From Streptomyces scopuliridis RB72 (lineage in GTDB: Bacteria; Actinomycetota; Actinomycetes; Streptomycetales; Streptomycetaceae): a DNA stretch of 64,000 nucleotides. This document shows, piece by piece, positions 52,144 through 60,488 of the stretch. The notes beneath the pieces were generated by a model that had not been told where the DNA came from, made no database searches, and worked only from the letters and a program-made list of their open reading frames with translations. How positions within the stretch are numbered: the stretch's first letter is position 1; the number at the start of each line of letters is the position of its first letter. The stretch is from contig NZ_JOEI01000009.1 in assembly GCF_000718095.1 (NCBI RefSeq), positions 62,001 to 126,000 on the forward strand, written 5' to 3'. Position numbers and translations under genes: made by a program.

Positions 52144-52452
52144 TCAGCCGCCAGGGAGTTCGAGGTCGCTCTTGTTCAGTTCCTCGATATTCACGTCCTT
52201 GAACGTGAGCACTCGTACTTGCTTGACGAACCTGGCCGGCCTGTACATGTCCCAGACCCAGGCATCCGCCATCGTGACCTCGAAAAAGACCTCACCTTGA
52301 ACCGAGTGCACCTGCATCTCGTAGTCATTGGTGAGATAAAAGCGACGCTCGGTCTCAATCACGTATTTGAACAGACCGACGACATCTCGGTACTCCCGGT
52401 AGAGCTTCAGCTCCATCTCGGTCTCGTACTTCTCGAGGTCCTCGGCGCTCAT
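52144..52452 (-). CDS. DUF2469 family protein
   Basis: 102 residues from ATG 52452. Very conserved across actinobacteria, including Mycobacterium tuberculosis. It begins SAEDLEKYETEMELKLYREY and has the YLTNDYEMQVHS and MADAWVWDMYRP blocks. No motif for enzyme or DNA binding is seen. It sits between the Nudix gene and yraN, as usual. Unknown function. Confidence 0.9.
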   Translation of the reverse strand: MSAEDLEKYETEMELKLYREYRDVVGLFKYVIETERRFYLTNDYEMQVHSVQGEVFFEVTMADAWVWDMYRPARFVKQVRVLTFKDVNIEELNKSDLELPGG

Positions 52453-52506
52453 GGCATGTTCCCCTTCAGCCGTACGTCCCCCTATTGTGCTCCGGCCCCC
52501 GCGCCC

Positions 52507-53073
52507 CTAGACGCTTTCGGGGGCGAGGTCCACCGGCTCACCCGGAGGACCCTCGTCGAGCAGCGTGCGCAGCAGCTCGGCGAGCCTGGTCGGATACACC
52601 GTCTCACGCGCCGCCGACAGTTCGGCGGAGGTCCACCACCTCAACCCCGCGACACTCCGCAGCTCCAGCTCGGTCAGCCCCTCGGCCGACGTCTCCGTCT
52701 GTGTCGTACGTGCCAGGAAGTACCACTCGTCCTGGTCCCAACGGCGGCCGTCGAACGGGAAGGAACAGGTCCGGCGCCACAGCACGGGCCCCAGCTCCAC
52801 CTGTGTGATCCCCGTCTCCTCGGCCAGCTCGCGCAGCGCGGCCTCTTCCCGGGTCTCGTCGCCCTCCAGGCCACCGCCGGGCGTGAACCACCAGTCGTCG
52901 TCCGGGTCACCGGGCTCGTATCCGTGCAGCAGCAGAATCCGGTCCTCCGGATCCAGCAGCACCACCCGCGCCACCTTCCGCAGCGCCCGTCCGCCCGCAC
53001 TGTCAGACCCGCCAGACCCGCCCGCCTCGGCAGACCCGCCCGACCCACCGGCCCCGGCGGATTCAGCGGACAC
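52507..53073 (-). CDS. Nudix hydrolase
   Basis: 188 residues from GTG 53073, chosen for the AAGGGG nine bases upstream; GTG 53091 is possible. It overlaps sipZ by 11 bases. A Gly/Ser-rich head of about 25 residues precedes the Nudix fold, with GGGLEGDETREEAALRE and LAEETGI giving G-x5-E-x7-REUxEExGU in full. It hydrolyses a nucleoside diphosphate linked to another group, metal-dependent. Substrate unknown; it is a likely fourth member of the sipZ operon. Confidence 0.88.
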   Translation of the reverse strand: MSAESAGAGGSGGSAEAGGSGGSDSAGGRALRKVARVVLLDPEDRILLLHGYEPGDPDDDWWFTPGGGLEGDETREEAALRELAEETGITQVELGPVLWRRTCSFPFDGRRWDQDEWYFLARTTQTETSAEGLTELELRSVAGLRWWTSAELSAARETVYPTRLAELLRTLLDEGPPGEPVDLAPESV

Positions 53074-53833
53074 CCGCGGACACCCCTTCACCGCTCCTGC
53101 CGCCGCCCCGCGGCTTCGAGAACCGCCTGGCGATCGGCCCGTACGCCGCGCCGCCGAAGATCAGCAGCGCCCCGGCCACCACGGCCCCCACGATCAGCCG
53201 CACCGGCCCCGGCCCGGACACCCCGCCCGGCAGCGCCGCGAAGCCCGCCGGCCGTTCGATCACCCCGCCCAGCGGCCAGGCCACGGCGTCGACGCGCGCG
53301 TCGACCGCCGAGCGCGGCACCGACCCCTGCCCCGCGTCCTCCAGATGGACCCGGGAGTCCAGCGAACCACTGCGTTCATCACCGAGCAGGAACAGCTTCC
53401 CCTCGGGCACGGTCGCGTCGAAGTCGGTCGTGGACGCCCGCCCGCCGATCATTCCCCGTACATACGGCTCCTCGACCGCCGTGCCATTGACGGTGAGCCG
53501 GCCCTCCGCGTCACAGCAGGCGATCTTGTCGCCACCGACCGCGACCACCCGCTTCAGCATCGGCATATTGGCCCAGTCCGCGTCCTTGAAGACCACCACA
53601 TCGCCGCGGCGTACCTCGTCGCCGGATATCCGCTGCGCCAGCACCCGGTCACCCGCCTTCACGGTCGGGTCCATCGAGTTGGTCGGGACGGTGTACGGCC
53701 GGTACTCGACGGCTCCCCAGACGAACCCGCCGAGAAAGAGCACACAGCCGACGGCCACGGCCAGCCCCGACAGCACACTGCCGAGGCGGCCGTGGCCGCC
53801 GTTCGAACGTTCCGCTCGTCCTGTTCCGCTCAT
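53063..53833 (-). CDS. sipZ: Type I signal peptidase (SipZ-like)
   Basis: 256 residues from ATG 53833 behind GGGGGAG. An N-terminal span is followed by the catalytic Ser in PTNSMDPTV and the Lys general base in MLKRVVAVGGD. LLGDERSGSLDS is box E. A C-terminal span and basic tail (ARRFSKPRGGG) anchor it a second time. It removes signal peptides on the outer face of the membrane. The length matches S. lividans SipZ (about 258). The last of four tandem paralogues and probably head of the next operon. Confidence 0.88.
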   Translation of the reverse strand: MSGTGRAERSNGGHGRLGSVLSGLAVAVGCVLFLGGFVWGAVEYRPYTVPTNSMDPTVKAGDRVLAQRISGDEVRRGDVVVFKDADWANMPMLKRVVAVGGDKIACCDAEGRLTVNGTAVEEPYVRGMIGGRASTTDFDATVPEGKLFLLGDERSGSLDSRVHLEDAGQGSVPRSAVDARVDAVAWPLGGVIERPAGFAALPGGVSGPGPVRLIVGAVVAGALLIFGGAAYGPIARRFSKPRGGGRSGEGVSAGVR

Positions 53834-53917
53834 CCCAGCACTCCCCCCGTTCCGGAGAACGATCACTCCACCGTTCCGGAGAATGATCCTCGGAGATCGA
53901 CGATCCGGGACGGCACC

Positions 53918-54868
53918 CTACCCGGCGGTACGGGCCCGGGTCAGCCTCCTTCGGCGCCACAGTACGAACGGCACCGCTCCGGCCAGGCCCAGCGCCCCCG
54001 GAGCCGCGGCCGAGGCCACCGACGCCGCCGCGCTCAGCCCGGACTGGTCGAACGTGCCGGGCACCGGAAGCAGCGACCAGCGGTTGACCGGCCAGGCCAC
54101 CACGAACGCGCGCCCGACGACCTCGTCGTTGGAGACCGTGCCGTTTCCGGTCAGCTCCTGGTGGTAGCGGGAGTCCAGCGAGTTCTGCCGGTGGTCACCC
54201 ATCACCCAGATGCTGCCCTTGGGCACGTCGATCGGCCCGAACGGCTTGTCGTCACAGGGAGTATTGCCCGGGTAGATGTAGTCCGTCTCGTTCAACGGAA
54301 CCCCGTTGACCTGGACCTTTTCCCCCTTCTTGCACTCCACCGTGTCACCGCCGACCGCGATGACCCGCTTGATCAGATCCTTCTCCTCGGACGACGGCAT
54401 CAGCCCGATGAAGCTCAGGAACCGCTGCGCCACATTCGGCTCGGGTGCCTGGGTGTCGTCCAGCCAGCCGCCCGGGTCATGGAAGACGACGACCTCACCC
54501 CGCTCAGGCTCGGAGCCGAACCAGGGGGTGAGCTTGTCCACCAGCACCCGGTCGCCCCGTTGCAGGGTGTCCTGCATCGAGTCCGAAGGGATCGAGAACG
54601 CCTGTACCAGGAAAGTCTTGATCAGAAGCGCCAGCAGAAGCGCGATCCCGATGAGAAGGGGCAGCTCCTTCCAGAAGGAGCGCGGTTTCCTCGCGCCCGA
54701 TCCGTCTGTCTCGCTCTCGCCGTCCTTGTCGCCGTCATGGATCCCACCGGACCCGCTCCCGCGTTCCGCCGACCGGTCCGTCACGTTTTCGGGCGACTCG
54801 GCGAGCTGCTCGTGTCCCTCCTCGGGATCATCGTGTCCGGATCGTGCGCCGACCGCCACATCCCCCAC
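53918..54868 (-). CDS. sipY: Type I signal peptidase (SipY-like)
   Basis: 316 residues from GTG 54868, AAGGAG five bases upstream; GTG 54874 is an alternative. A charged Glu/Gly/Asp-rich cytoplasmic leader of about 60 residues comes before the span. Catalytic Ser is in IPSDSMQDTL, where SDSM replaces the usual SGSM, and Lys in DLIKRVIAVGGD. VMGDHRQNSLDSR is box E, and a C-terminal span ends in RRRRLTRARTAG. Its start overlaps the end of the upstream paralogue by 88 bases. Confidence 0.87.
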   Translation of the reverse strand: MGDVAVGARSGHDDPEEGHEQLAESPENVTDRSAERGSGSGGIHDGDKDGESETDGSGARKPRSFWKELPLLIGIALLLALLIKTFLVQAFSIPSDSMQDTLQRGDRVLVDKLTPWFGSEPERGEVVVFHDPGGWLDDTQAPEPNVAQRFLSFIGLMPSSEEKDLIKRVIAVGGDTVECKKGEKVQVNGVPLNETDYIYPGNTPCDDKPFGPIDVPKGSIWVMGDHRQNSLDSRYHQELTGNGTVSNDEVVGRAFVVAWPVNRWSLLPVPGTFDQSGLSAAASVASAAAPGALGLAGAVPFVLWRRRRLTRARTAG

Positions 54869-55848
54869 ATCCACTCCTTACTCCGTGCGATTACTCCGTG
54901 CGATCGCCTGCCCCGGAGACGGGACAGGCCCACCACTCCCATAACGAGCGGGAGTTCCGCAGGGCTCGGGAGCCGGATCAATCCGTTCAGATCCTGGGAA
55001 GACACACTATGGGACGGCCCCAGTGCCGTCGTCGGCGCGGCGCGCGGGTCCGGGACCGAAGCGTAGGTCTCCCGCTCCTCCAGTCGCCGCCAGTGACCGA
55101 GCGGCCAGGCGATGACGACCGCGCGGCCCACGACCTCGTCCTCCGAGACGGTCCCCTTGTCCGCCTCCTGGAGGTGGAAGCGGGAGTCGGCCGAATTGGA
55201 CCGGTGGTCCCCCATCACGAAGATGCGTCCGGCCGGCACCTTCACCTCGAAGGGGATCGTGGAGGGCGCGTTCCCGGGGTTCAGATACGGCTCGGTGAGC
55301 GGGGTGCCGTTGACGGTCACCTTGCCGTCCCGGTCGCAGCACTTGACGGTGTCCCCGCCGGTCGCGACGACACGCTTGATCAGATCCTGCTCGTCGGCGG
55401 ACGGCAGCAGTCCGATGAAGGTCAGCCCCTGCTTGACCTGCTTGATCACGACGGGCGAGTTGTCCGGCGGCGGCTTCTCGTCCCGGAGCCAGTTGCCGGG
55501 GTCCTTGAAGACCACGACATCGCCGCGCTCCGGCTTCGAGCCGAACCACGGCGTCAGCTTGTCCACCAGCACCCGGTCGCTGACCCTGATCGTCTGCTCC
55601 ATCGATCCCGAAGGGATCACGAAGGCCTGCACCAGAAACGTCTTGAGGACCAGCGCGATCAGCACCGCCACGGTGATGAGCAGCGGTATCTCCTTCGCCG
55701 CGGACCTGCGACGGCGCTGTTTGACCCGGCGGGCGAGCTTACGGCGCTCCGCGCGCCCCGGCAGCGTCCGGCCGGTGGTGGGCCGGGAGCCGGTCGGCAG
55801 CCGGGTGTCGGATCCATGGCTGGGGCGGCGGCGTCCCCGCTTACCCAT
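54781..55848 (-). CDS. sipX: Type I signal peptidase (SipX-like)
   Basis: 355 residues from ATG 55848, eight bases inside the upstream gene. A long Arg-rich basic leader (residues 1-52) precedes the span. Ser is in IPSGSMEQTI and Lys in DLIKRVVATGGD. VMGDHRSNSADSR is box E. The C-terminus is longer than the 320 of S. lividans SipX because the frame continues through a hydrophobic segment (PSPAELPLVMGVVG) and a charged tail into the next gene. The tail may be optional. Confidence 0.85.
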   Translation of the reverse strand: MGKRGRRRPSHGSDTRLPTGSRPTTGRTLPGRAERRKLARRVKQRRRRSAAKEIPLLITVAVLIALVLKTFLVQAFVIPSGSMEQTIRVSDRVLVDKLTPWFGSKPERGDVVVFKDPGNWLRDEKPPPDNSPVVIKQVKQGLTFIGLLPSADEQDLIKRVVATGGDTVKCCDRDGKVTVNGTPLTEPYLNPGNAPSTIPFEVKVPAGRIFVMGDHRSNSADSRFHLQEADKGTVSEDEVVGRAVVIAWPLGHWRRLEERETYASVPDPRAAPTTALGPSHSVSSQDLNGLIRLPSPAELPLVMGVVGLSRLRGRRSHGVIARSKEWMWGMWRSAHDPDTMIPRRDTSSSPSRPKT

Positions 55849-56653
55849 GGGCACCGCCCGAGGCCGCTATACCGTCCGAGGCCGCCGCGTCACCCGGCGT
55901 ACGTACGTCGTGGAAGGCCTCTGTCGGCTCCAGGACGGCCCAGCGGCCCAGCGGCCAGCCGATCCAGTCCGCCCGTCCGATGACCTTGTCCACGGGCACC
56001 ATGCCGCCCCCGGGGTCGCCGAGATGGTCGCGGGAGTCGCGGGAATTGCTGCGGTGGTCGCCCATCACCCAGAGGGTGCCCTGGGGTACGACGATGTCGA
56101 AGGGGACGCTGGAGGCCACGTCACCCTCGTACAGATACCGCTCGTCCACGGCTCGGCCGTTCACCTCGACCCTGCCCCCCTTGTCGCAGCACACCACGCG
56201 GTCACCCCCCACACCGACCACGCGCTTGACGAAGTCGGTCTCGGCGGGCTCGGCGAGCCCCAGGGCGGCGGCCGCCCCGTGCAGCAGCCCGGTGACGGGG
56301 TTCTCCCGCGGCGGCTCCTGGACGAAGGATCCGGTGCCGTCGAAAACCACCACATCACCGCGCTCCGGCGCGGTACCGAAACGGTACGCCAACTTGTTGA
56401 CGAGCACCCGGTCCCCGATCTGGAGAGTGGGCTCCATCGAGCCGCTGGGGATCAGGAACGGCTGCACCACGAAGCTGCTGAGGAGCAGCGCGAAGACGGC
56501 GCAGACGAGCCCGAGCAGCCCCGCCCTGCCCCAGGAGACCTCGGGCAGCCCCGGGAGCCGCCGGGAGGAACGCGCGGAGCGCGACCCCTCCTCCGTCCCG
56601 TCGTGGGATGCGGAAGAGCGATCGCGCTCCGTCTGCACTGCTTCGGTGTCCAT
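55841..56653 (-). CDS. sipW: Type I signal peptidase (SipW-like)
   Basis: 270 residues from ATG 56653. A short charged leader and one span are followed by catalytic Ser in IPSGSMEPTL and Lys in DFVKRVVGVGGD. VMGDHRSNSRDSRDH is box E. There is no clear second span at the C-terminus, unlike the three paralogues. First of the four, 70 bases after rplS. Streptomyces keep this set to handle their large secretome. Confidence 0.87.
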   Translation of the reverse strand: MDTEAVQTERDRSSASHDGTEEGSRSARSSRRLPGLPEVSWGRAGLLGLVCAVFALLLSSFVVQPFLIPSGSMEPTLQIGDRVLVNKLAYRFGTAPERGDVVVFDGTGSFVQEPPRENPVTGLLHGAAAALGLAEPAETDFVKRVVGVGGDRVVCCDKGGRVEVNGRAVDERYLYEGDVASSVPFDIVVPQGTLWVMGDHRSNSRDSRDHLGDPGGGMVPVDKVIGRADWIGWPLGRWAVLEPTEAFHDVRTPGDAAASDGIAASGGAHG

Positions 56654-56725
56654 CGGGGCCAGATCTTATCCGGCGGCCCTGTGGACCCGGGTGCGTGTCC
56701 GGGTGGACCCCGGACGACGCGGGGC

Positions 56726-57076
56726 CTACCTGTCGCGCTTCTCCTTGATCTTCGCGGCCTTGCCGCGCAGCTCACGGAGGTAGTACAGCTTCGCGCGACG
56801 GACGTCACCGCGGCTGACGAGCTCGATCTTCTCGAAGATCGGGCTGTGCAACGGGAAGGTGCGCTCGACGCCGACGGAGAAGGAGACCTTGCGGACCGTG
56901 AAGGTCTCACGGACACCGGAGCCCTGGCGGCGGATGACCACGCCCTTGAACTGCTGGATACGGGAGCGGTTGCCCTCGATGACACGTACGTGAACGTTCA
57001 CGGTGTCGCCGGGGCGGAAAGCGGGGAGGTCGCTGCGGAGCGACGATGCGTCGACGACGTCGAGCAGGCTGGCCAT
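56726..57076 (-). CDS. rplS: 50S ribosomal protein L19
   Basis: 116 residues from ATG 57076, the family length. [20 protein letters not shown] and [14 protein letters not shown] are diagnostic. It lies at the 30S-50S interface. The 130 bases upstream separate it from trmD and may hold a separate promoter. The frame extends nine codons upstream but without a better start. Confidence 0.96.
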   Translation of the reverse strand: MASLLDVVDASSLRSDLPAFRPGDTVNVHVRVIEGNRSRIQQFKGVVIRRQGSGVRETFTVRKVSFSVGVERTFPLHSPIFEKIELVSRGDVRRAKLYYLRELRGKAAKIKEKRDR

Positions 57077-57205
57077 GAAGGTCTGCTTCCTCGCTGATGC
57101 CACAGGTCATCAGCGGATATCGAGAGAGAGTCTGATGTGCCGTTCGCGTCGGGCGGGCGTCGTTCCCCCTGTGGCAGGGGCGCACACCGGACGTACAGCA
57201 GCGGC

Positions 57206-58027
57206 CTATTCTTCCATGGCCTCGGGCCTGCGCCAAAATCGGCCACCGGGCTCCGGCGCCCAGCCCAGGATGGAGAGCATCTCGCGGTCCTTCTTGTCGA
57301 AGGACGCGGGGTCGCAACGCTCGATCAGATCGGGCCGGTTGAGGGCCGTGCGCCGGAACGCCTCGTCCCGCCGCCAGCGCGCGATCTTGCCGTGGTGGCC
57401 GCTGAGCAGCACGTCCGGAATCCCGCGCCCGCGCCACTCCGGCGGCTTCGTGTAGACGGGGCCCTCCAGCAGATTCGCCATCGCGCCGGGGGCGAAGGAG
57501 TCGTCGCGGTGCGACTCCGCGTTGCCGAGCACACCGGGCAGCAGCCGGGCCACGGCCTCGGTGATCACCAGTACGGCGGCCTCGCCGCCGGCGAGCACAT
57601 AGTCACCGATGGAGACCTCGACCACCGGTATCCGGGTCGCGTACTCGTCGATGACCCGGCGGTCGATGCCCTCGTAGCGCGCGGGGGTGAAGACCAGCCA
57701 GGGCCGTTCGGACAGCTCGACGGCCAGTTCCTGGGTGAAGGGACGGCCGCTGGGGGTGGGGACGACCAGGACCGGGCCATGGGCGCCCGACTCGTAGCCG
57801 CTCGCCAGGACGTCGTCCAGCGCGTCGCCCCAGGGCTCGGTCTTCATGACCATGCCGGGGCCGCCGCCGTACGGGGTGTCGTCCACCGTGTTGTGCCGGT
57901 CGTACGTCCACCGCCGGAGGTCGTGTACGTGGACGTCGAGCCGGCCGCGCGCGCGGGCCTTGCCGACGAGCGAGACGTTCAGCGGCTCCAGATACTCCGG
58001 GAAGATCGTGACCACATCGAGTCGCAT
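57206..58027 (-). CDS. trmD: tRNA (guanine37-N1)-methyltransferase
   Basis: 273 residues. ATG 58027 overlaps the rimM stop as ATGA. VVTIFPEYLEPL begins the SPOUT fold; PYGGGPGMVMKTEP, ISIGDYVLAGGE-like VSIGDYVLAGGEAA and the trefoil knot YEGIDRRVIDEYA are present. It methylates G37 next to the anticodon in Leu, Pro and Arg tRNAs to keep reading frame. SAM donor. Confidence 0.96.
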   Translation of the reverse strand: MRLDVVTIFPEYLEPLNVSLVGKARARGRLDVHVHDLRRWTYDRHNTVDDTPYGGGPGMVMKTEPWGDALDDVLASGYESGAHGPVLVVPTPSGRPFTQELAVELSERPWLVFTPARYEGIDRRVIDEYATRIPVVEVSIGDYVLAGGEAAVLVITEAVARLLPGVLGNAESHRDDSFAPGAMANLLEGPVYTKPPEWRGRGIPDVLLSGHHGKIARWRRDEAFRRTALNRPDLIERCDPASFDKKDREMLSILGWAPEPGGRFWRRPEAMEE

Positions 58028-58605
58028 CAGCCGCCGTCCTTACCGGACGCGTCGTCCCCGCCGGAGTCGTCGTCCCGGCTGGAGGCGATCTCCGCCCTGT
58101 CGTCGATCAGACCCGGCGGCGGGTCGATGACGGCCCGCTGCTCCTCCAGGTCGATCTCGGTGACGATCTCCTCCACGAAGGGGATCATCACCTCGCTGCC
58201 GTCCGGCCGTTCGACGATGAACAGGTCCTGCGAGGGCAGATGCGAGATCTCGGTGATCCGCCCGACCTCCGTGCCGTCGGCCAGCACCACATCCAGGTCC
58301 ATCAGCTGATGGTCGTAGAACTCCTCGGGGTCCTCCGGGAGTTCCTCGGGGTCGACCTCCGCGATCAGCAGGACATTGCGCAGCGCCTCGGCGCCCGTAC
58401 GGTCGCGTACGCCCTCGAAGCGCAGCAGCAGCCTGCCGCTGTGCACCCGGCCCGTCTCGATCCTCAGCGGTCCGGCCTGGGCCGGTTCCGTGGCGAGTAC
58501 GGCGCCGGGGCCGAGCCGCAGTTCGGGCTCGTCCGTACGTACCTCGACGGTGACCTCACCCTTGATCCCATGGGCGCGGCCCACCCGCCCGACCACCAAC
58601 TGCAC
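58027..58605 (-). CDS. rimM: Ribosome maturation factor RimM
   Basis: 192 residues from GTG 58605, with GGTGGAG five bases upstream; a GTG two codons earlier is too close. [19 protein letters not shown] is the N-terminal barrel and the PRC-barrel domain follows ([17 protein letters not shown]). It helps 16S rRNA processing and 30S head assembly with S19. An Asp/Ser/Gly-rich tail ([15 protein letters not shown]) is extra. Confidence 0.95.
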   Translation of the reverse strand: MQLVVGRVGRAHGIKGEVTVEVRTDEPELRLGPGAVLATEPAQAGPLRIETGRVHSGRLLLRFEGVRDRTGAEALRNVLLIAEVDPEELPEDPEEFYDHQLMDLDVVLADGTEVGRITEISHLPSQDLFIVERPDGSEVMIPFVEEIVTEIDLEEQRAVIDPPPGLIDDRAEIASSRDDDSGGDDASGKDGG

Positions 58606-58650
58606 TGACACTCCACCTTCTTGTCACGATCACGCACCGGAAACAGCGAA

Positions 58651-58678
58651 GGCCGGGAAGGCCGTGGCCCTCCCGGCC
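58651..58678 (-). terminator. Hairpin between the KH gene and rimM
   Basis: GGCCGGGAGGGCC and GGCCTTCCCGGCC pair with one wobble around two bases. It lies in the 93-base gap of the rpsP operon and may tune read-through. Confidence 0.55.
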
Positions 58679-58698
58679 CCTGCCGGTGTTCTGCTGTC

Positions 58699-58938
58699 TC
58701 AGCGAACCTGGTCCACGTCGATGAGATCGACGCGGATGCCACGGCCGCCGATGGCGCCCACGACAGTCCGCAGAGCACGTGCGGTGCGGCCGTTGCGGCC
58801 GATCACCTTGCCGAGGTCGTCCGGGTGCACCCGGACCTCCAGGACACGGCCGCGGCGCAGGTTGCGCGAGGCCACCTGCACTTCGTCCGGGTTGTCGACG
58901 ATGCCCTTCACGAGGTGCTCGAGAGCCTCCTCGAGCAT
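58699..58938 (-). CDS. khpA: KH-domain RNA-binding protein KhpA
   Basis: 79 residues. LEEALEHLVKGIVDNPDEV starts the domain and GKVIGRNGRTARALR carries the KH GxxG loop (GRNG). The 75-80 residue KhpA protein binds RNA with KhpB and affects cell division and ribosome function. It lies two bases after rpsP, before rimM, as in most actinobacteria. Confidence 0.93.
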   Translation of the reverse strand: MLEEALEHLVKGIVDNPDEVQVASRNLRRGRVLEVRVHPDDLGKVIGRNGRTARALRTVVGAIGGRGIRVDLIDVDQVR

Positions 58939-58940
58939 GC

Positions 58941-59387
58941 TCAGGCCTCGGTCGACTCGGCGGCGGCCGAGGACCCGGTCCCGGCTTCGTCGGCCTTCTT
59001 GTCGGACTTCTTCGCCTTCTGAGTGATCGCCTCACCCTTGGGCTCGTCGCCGGCGTCCTTCGCGGCGGCCTCGAAGAGGGCGCGCTTGTCGGCCTTCGGC
59101 TCCGGCTGGAGCAGCGGCGCGGGGGCCGGCAGGCCCTTGTGCGCCTGCCAGTCACCGGTGAGCTTGAGGATCGCGAGAACCGGCTCGGTCGGCTGGGCGC
59201 CGACGGACAGCCAGTAACGCGCGCGCTCCGAGTCGACCTCGATGCGCGAGGGGTTCTGCACCGGGTGGTACAGACCGATCTCCTCGATGGCCCGGCCGTC
59301 ACGGCGGGTACGGGAGTCGGCGACGATGATGCGGTAGTGAGGCGAACGGATCTTGCCCAGACGCTTCAGCTTGATCTTGACTGCCAC
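58941..59387 (-). CDS. rpsP: 30S ribosomal protein S16
   Basis: 148 residues from GTG 59387 ([11 protein letters not shown]), AGGAG 11 bases upstream. [22 protein letters not shown] is the core. The C-terminal 60 residues form a Lys/Ala/Glu-rich extension ([13 protein letters not shown]) common in actinobacteria; E. coli S16 has 82. First gene of the rpsP-khpA-rimM-trmD set. The 210 bases before it hold no gene. Confidence 0.95.
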   Translation of the reverse strand: MAVKIKLKRLGKIRSPHYRIIVADSRTRRDGRAIEEIGLYHPVQNPSRIEVDSERARYWLSVGAQPTEPVLAILKLTGDWQAHKGLPAPAPLLQPEPKADKRALFEAAAKDAGDEPKGEAITQKAKKSDKKADEAGTGSSAAAESTEA

Positions 59388-59597
59388 TGGAGTGGTGTCT
59401 CCTGGTCTTGACGTGGTTGGGCACAACGGGATGCCGCGTGGGGTTGCGGTACCCGATCCGCCCGATGGACGCGTCAGCCGGAGGAGAGAGGGGTCCTGTG
59501 CGACTGTCGAGTACAGCTGGCCATTCTGCCATACGCCCGCGACCGGCCATGACCCGGCGGCGGGCAGGGTCCGGCAGCGGCCGGGGCGGCCGGTCGC

Positions 59598-60191
59598 TCA
59601 GCCCGCGGCGCCGACCACTTCGGGGATACGGAAGGGCTTGCCGCAGCCGCCGCAGACGATCGGGGCCTGGGCGAGGACCGACGGTACGACCCGTACGTTC
59701 CGCCCGCAGTCACACACCGCCTTGACGCGTACCCCGCCGCCGGACGAACCGTGTCTGGCGGCCGGACCGCGGAAGCTGCGCTTGGTATCGGCGGCCGTCG
59801 CGACCGTGTGCGCCTTGAGGGCGCGCTGCAATCGCTCGATGGTGGGGCGGTACCGCCGCTTCGCCTCGGGGCTGAGCGAGACCAGGGAGAAACCGCTGCT
59901 GGGATGCGGCTCCTCGGGATGGTCGAGGCCCATCTCCTCCGCGATCGCCAGGAATCGGCGGTTGTGGTAGCGGCCCGCCCGCGAGGTGTCGCGGACACCT
60001 CTGGCCGCGGCGATGCCATGGACCGCTTCGTGAAGCAGTCGTTCGAAAGAGAGCTCGGCGCCACAGGCGGACGACGACTCTCCGATCAGGGACTCTGGCG
60101 CGGCAAGATCCGGCAGCTCGGGGTGGGACCGCTGAATATCGGCCCACGCCTGCGCCAGCTCTGCGGCGAGAACAGGTGGTGTCGTGCTCAC
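59598..60191 (-). CDS. SprT-like zinc metallopeptidase-family protein
   Basis: 197 residues from GTG 60191, without a clear ribosome site. LLHEAVHGIAAARGVRDTS at 52-70 has HEAVH (54-58), with a probable third ligand at H76 (YHN); this is the SprT/Spartan pattern. A zinc ribbon with C160, C162, C180 and C183 ends the protein. Related proteins cleave proteins cross-linked to DNA; close forms are frequent on phages and plasmids. No recombinase sits nearby. Neighbouring DNA upstream is less GC-rich than the window average. Confidence 0.75.
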   Translation of the reverse strand: MSTTPPVLAAELAQAWADIQRSHPELPDLAAPESLIGESSSACGAELSFERLLHEAVHGIAAARGVRDTSRAGRYHNRRFLAIAEEMGLDHPEEPHPSSGFSLVSLSPEAKRRYRPTIERLQRALKAHTVATAADTKRSFRGPAARHGSSGGGVRVKAVCDCGRNVRVVPSVLAQAPIVCGGCGKPFRIPEVVGAAG

Positions 60192-60488
60192 GTCGTGAAC
60201 AACGAGCCGGAACCCTCCCGGGTTCCATTACGGGGCATCCCAAATAATTTGCACGTACCCGTCAGTTGCCATTGATGCGTCCGGACGAGGGCGGGTGCGC
60301 TGATCTGCGGAGAAGTCTCACAGCTCCTACCAAGGTGGTACGTAGCGCCTCGTACGCTTCGACGCGTAGACGATCTACGTACACCTGCGCTTCCTCTTGA
60401 AGAAGAGGGGCGTCGCCTCTTGAAGAGTGGCTCCGCCGCGCTGGTGGCTCCGACAGGGGACTCGATGGACTCCTGGTGACGGATGCGC
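60192..60488. other. Gene-free, repeat-bearing gap with lower GC
   Basis: 297 bases between proS and the SprT-like gene. It has GTACGTAG (60338-60345) mirrored by CTACGTAC (60375-60382), a CCTCTT-GAAG-AAGAGG hairpin at 60393-60408, and a ten-base direct repeat CCTCTTGAAG (60393 and 60416). The start side is AT-richer (CAAATAATTTGC). A weak 76-codon minus frame ends at 60262 but has no proper start. Confidence 0.4.

Noticed and set aside
52980..53060. Repeated CAGACCCGCC units
   Set aside because: They encode the Gly/Ser-rich head of the Nudix protein; simple coding low complexity rather than a regulatory array.
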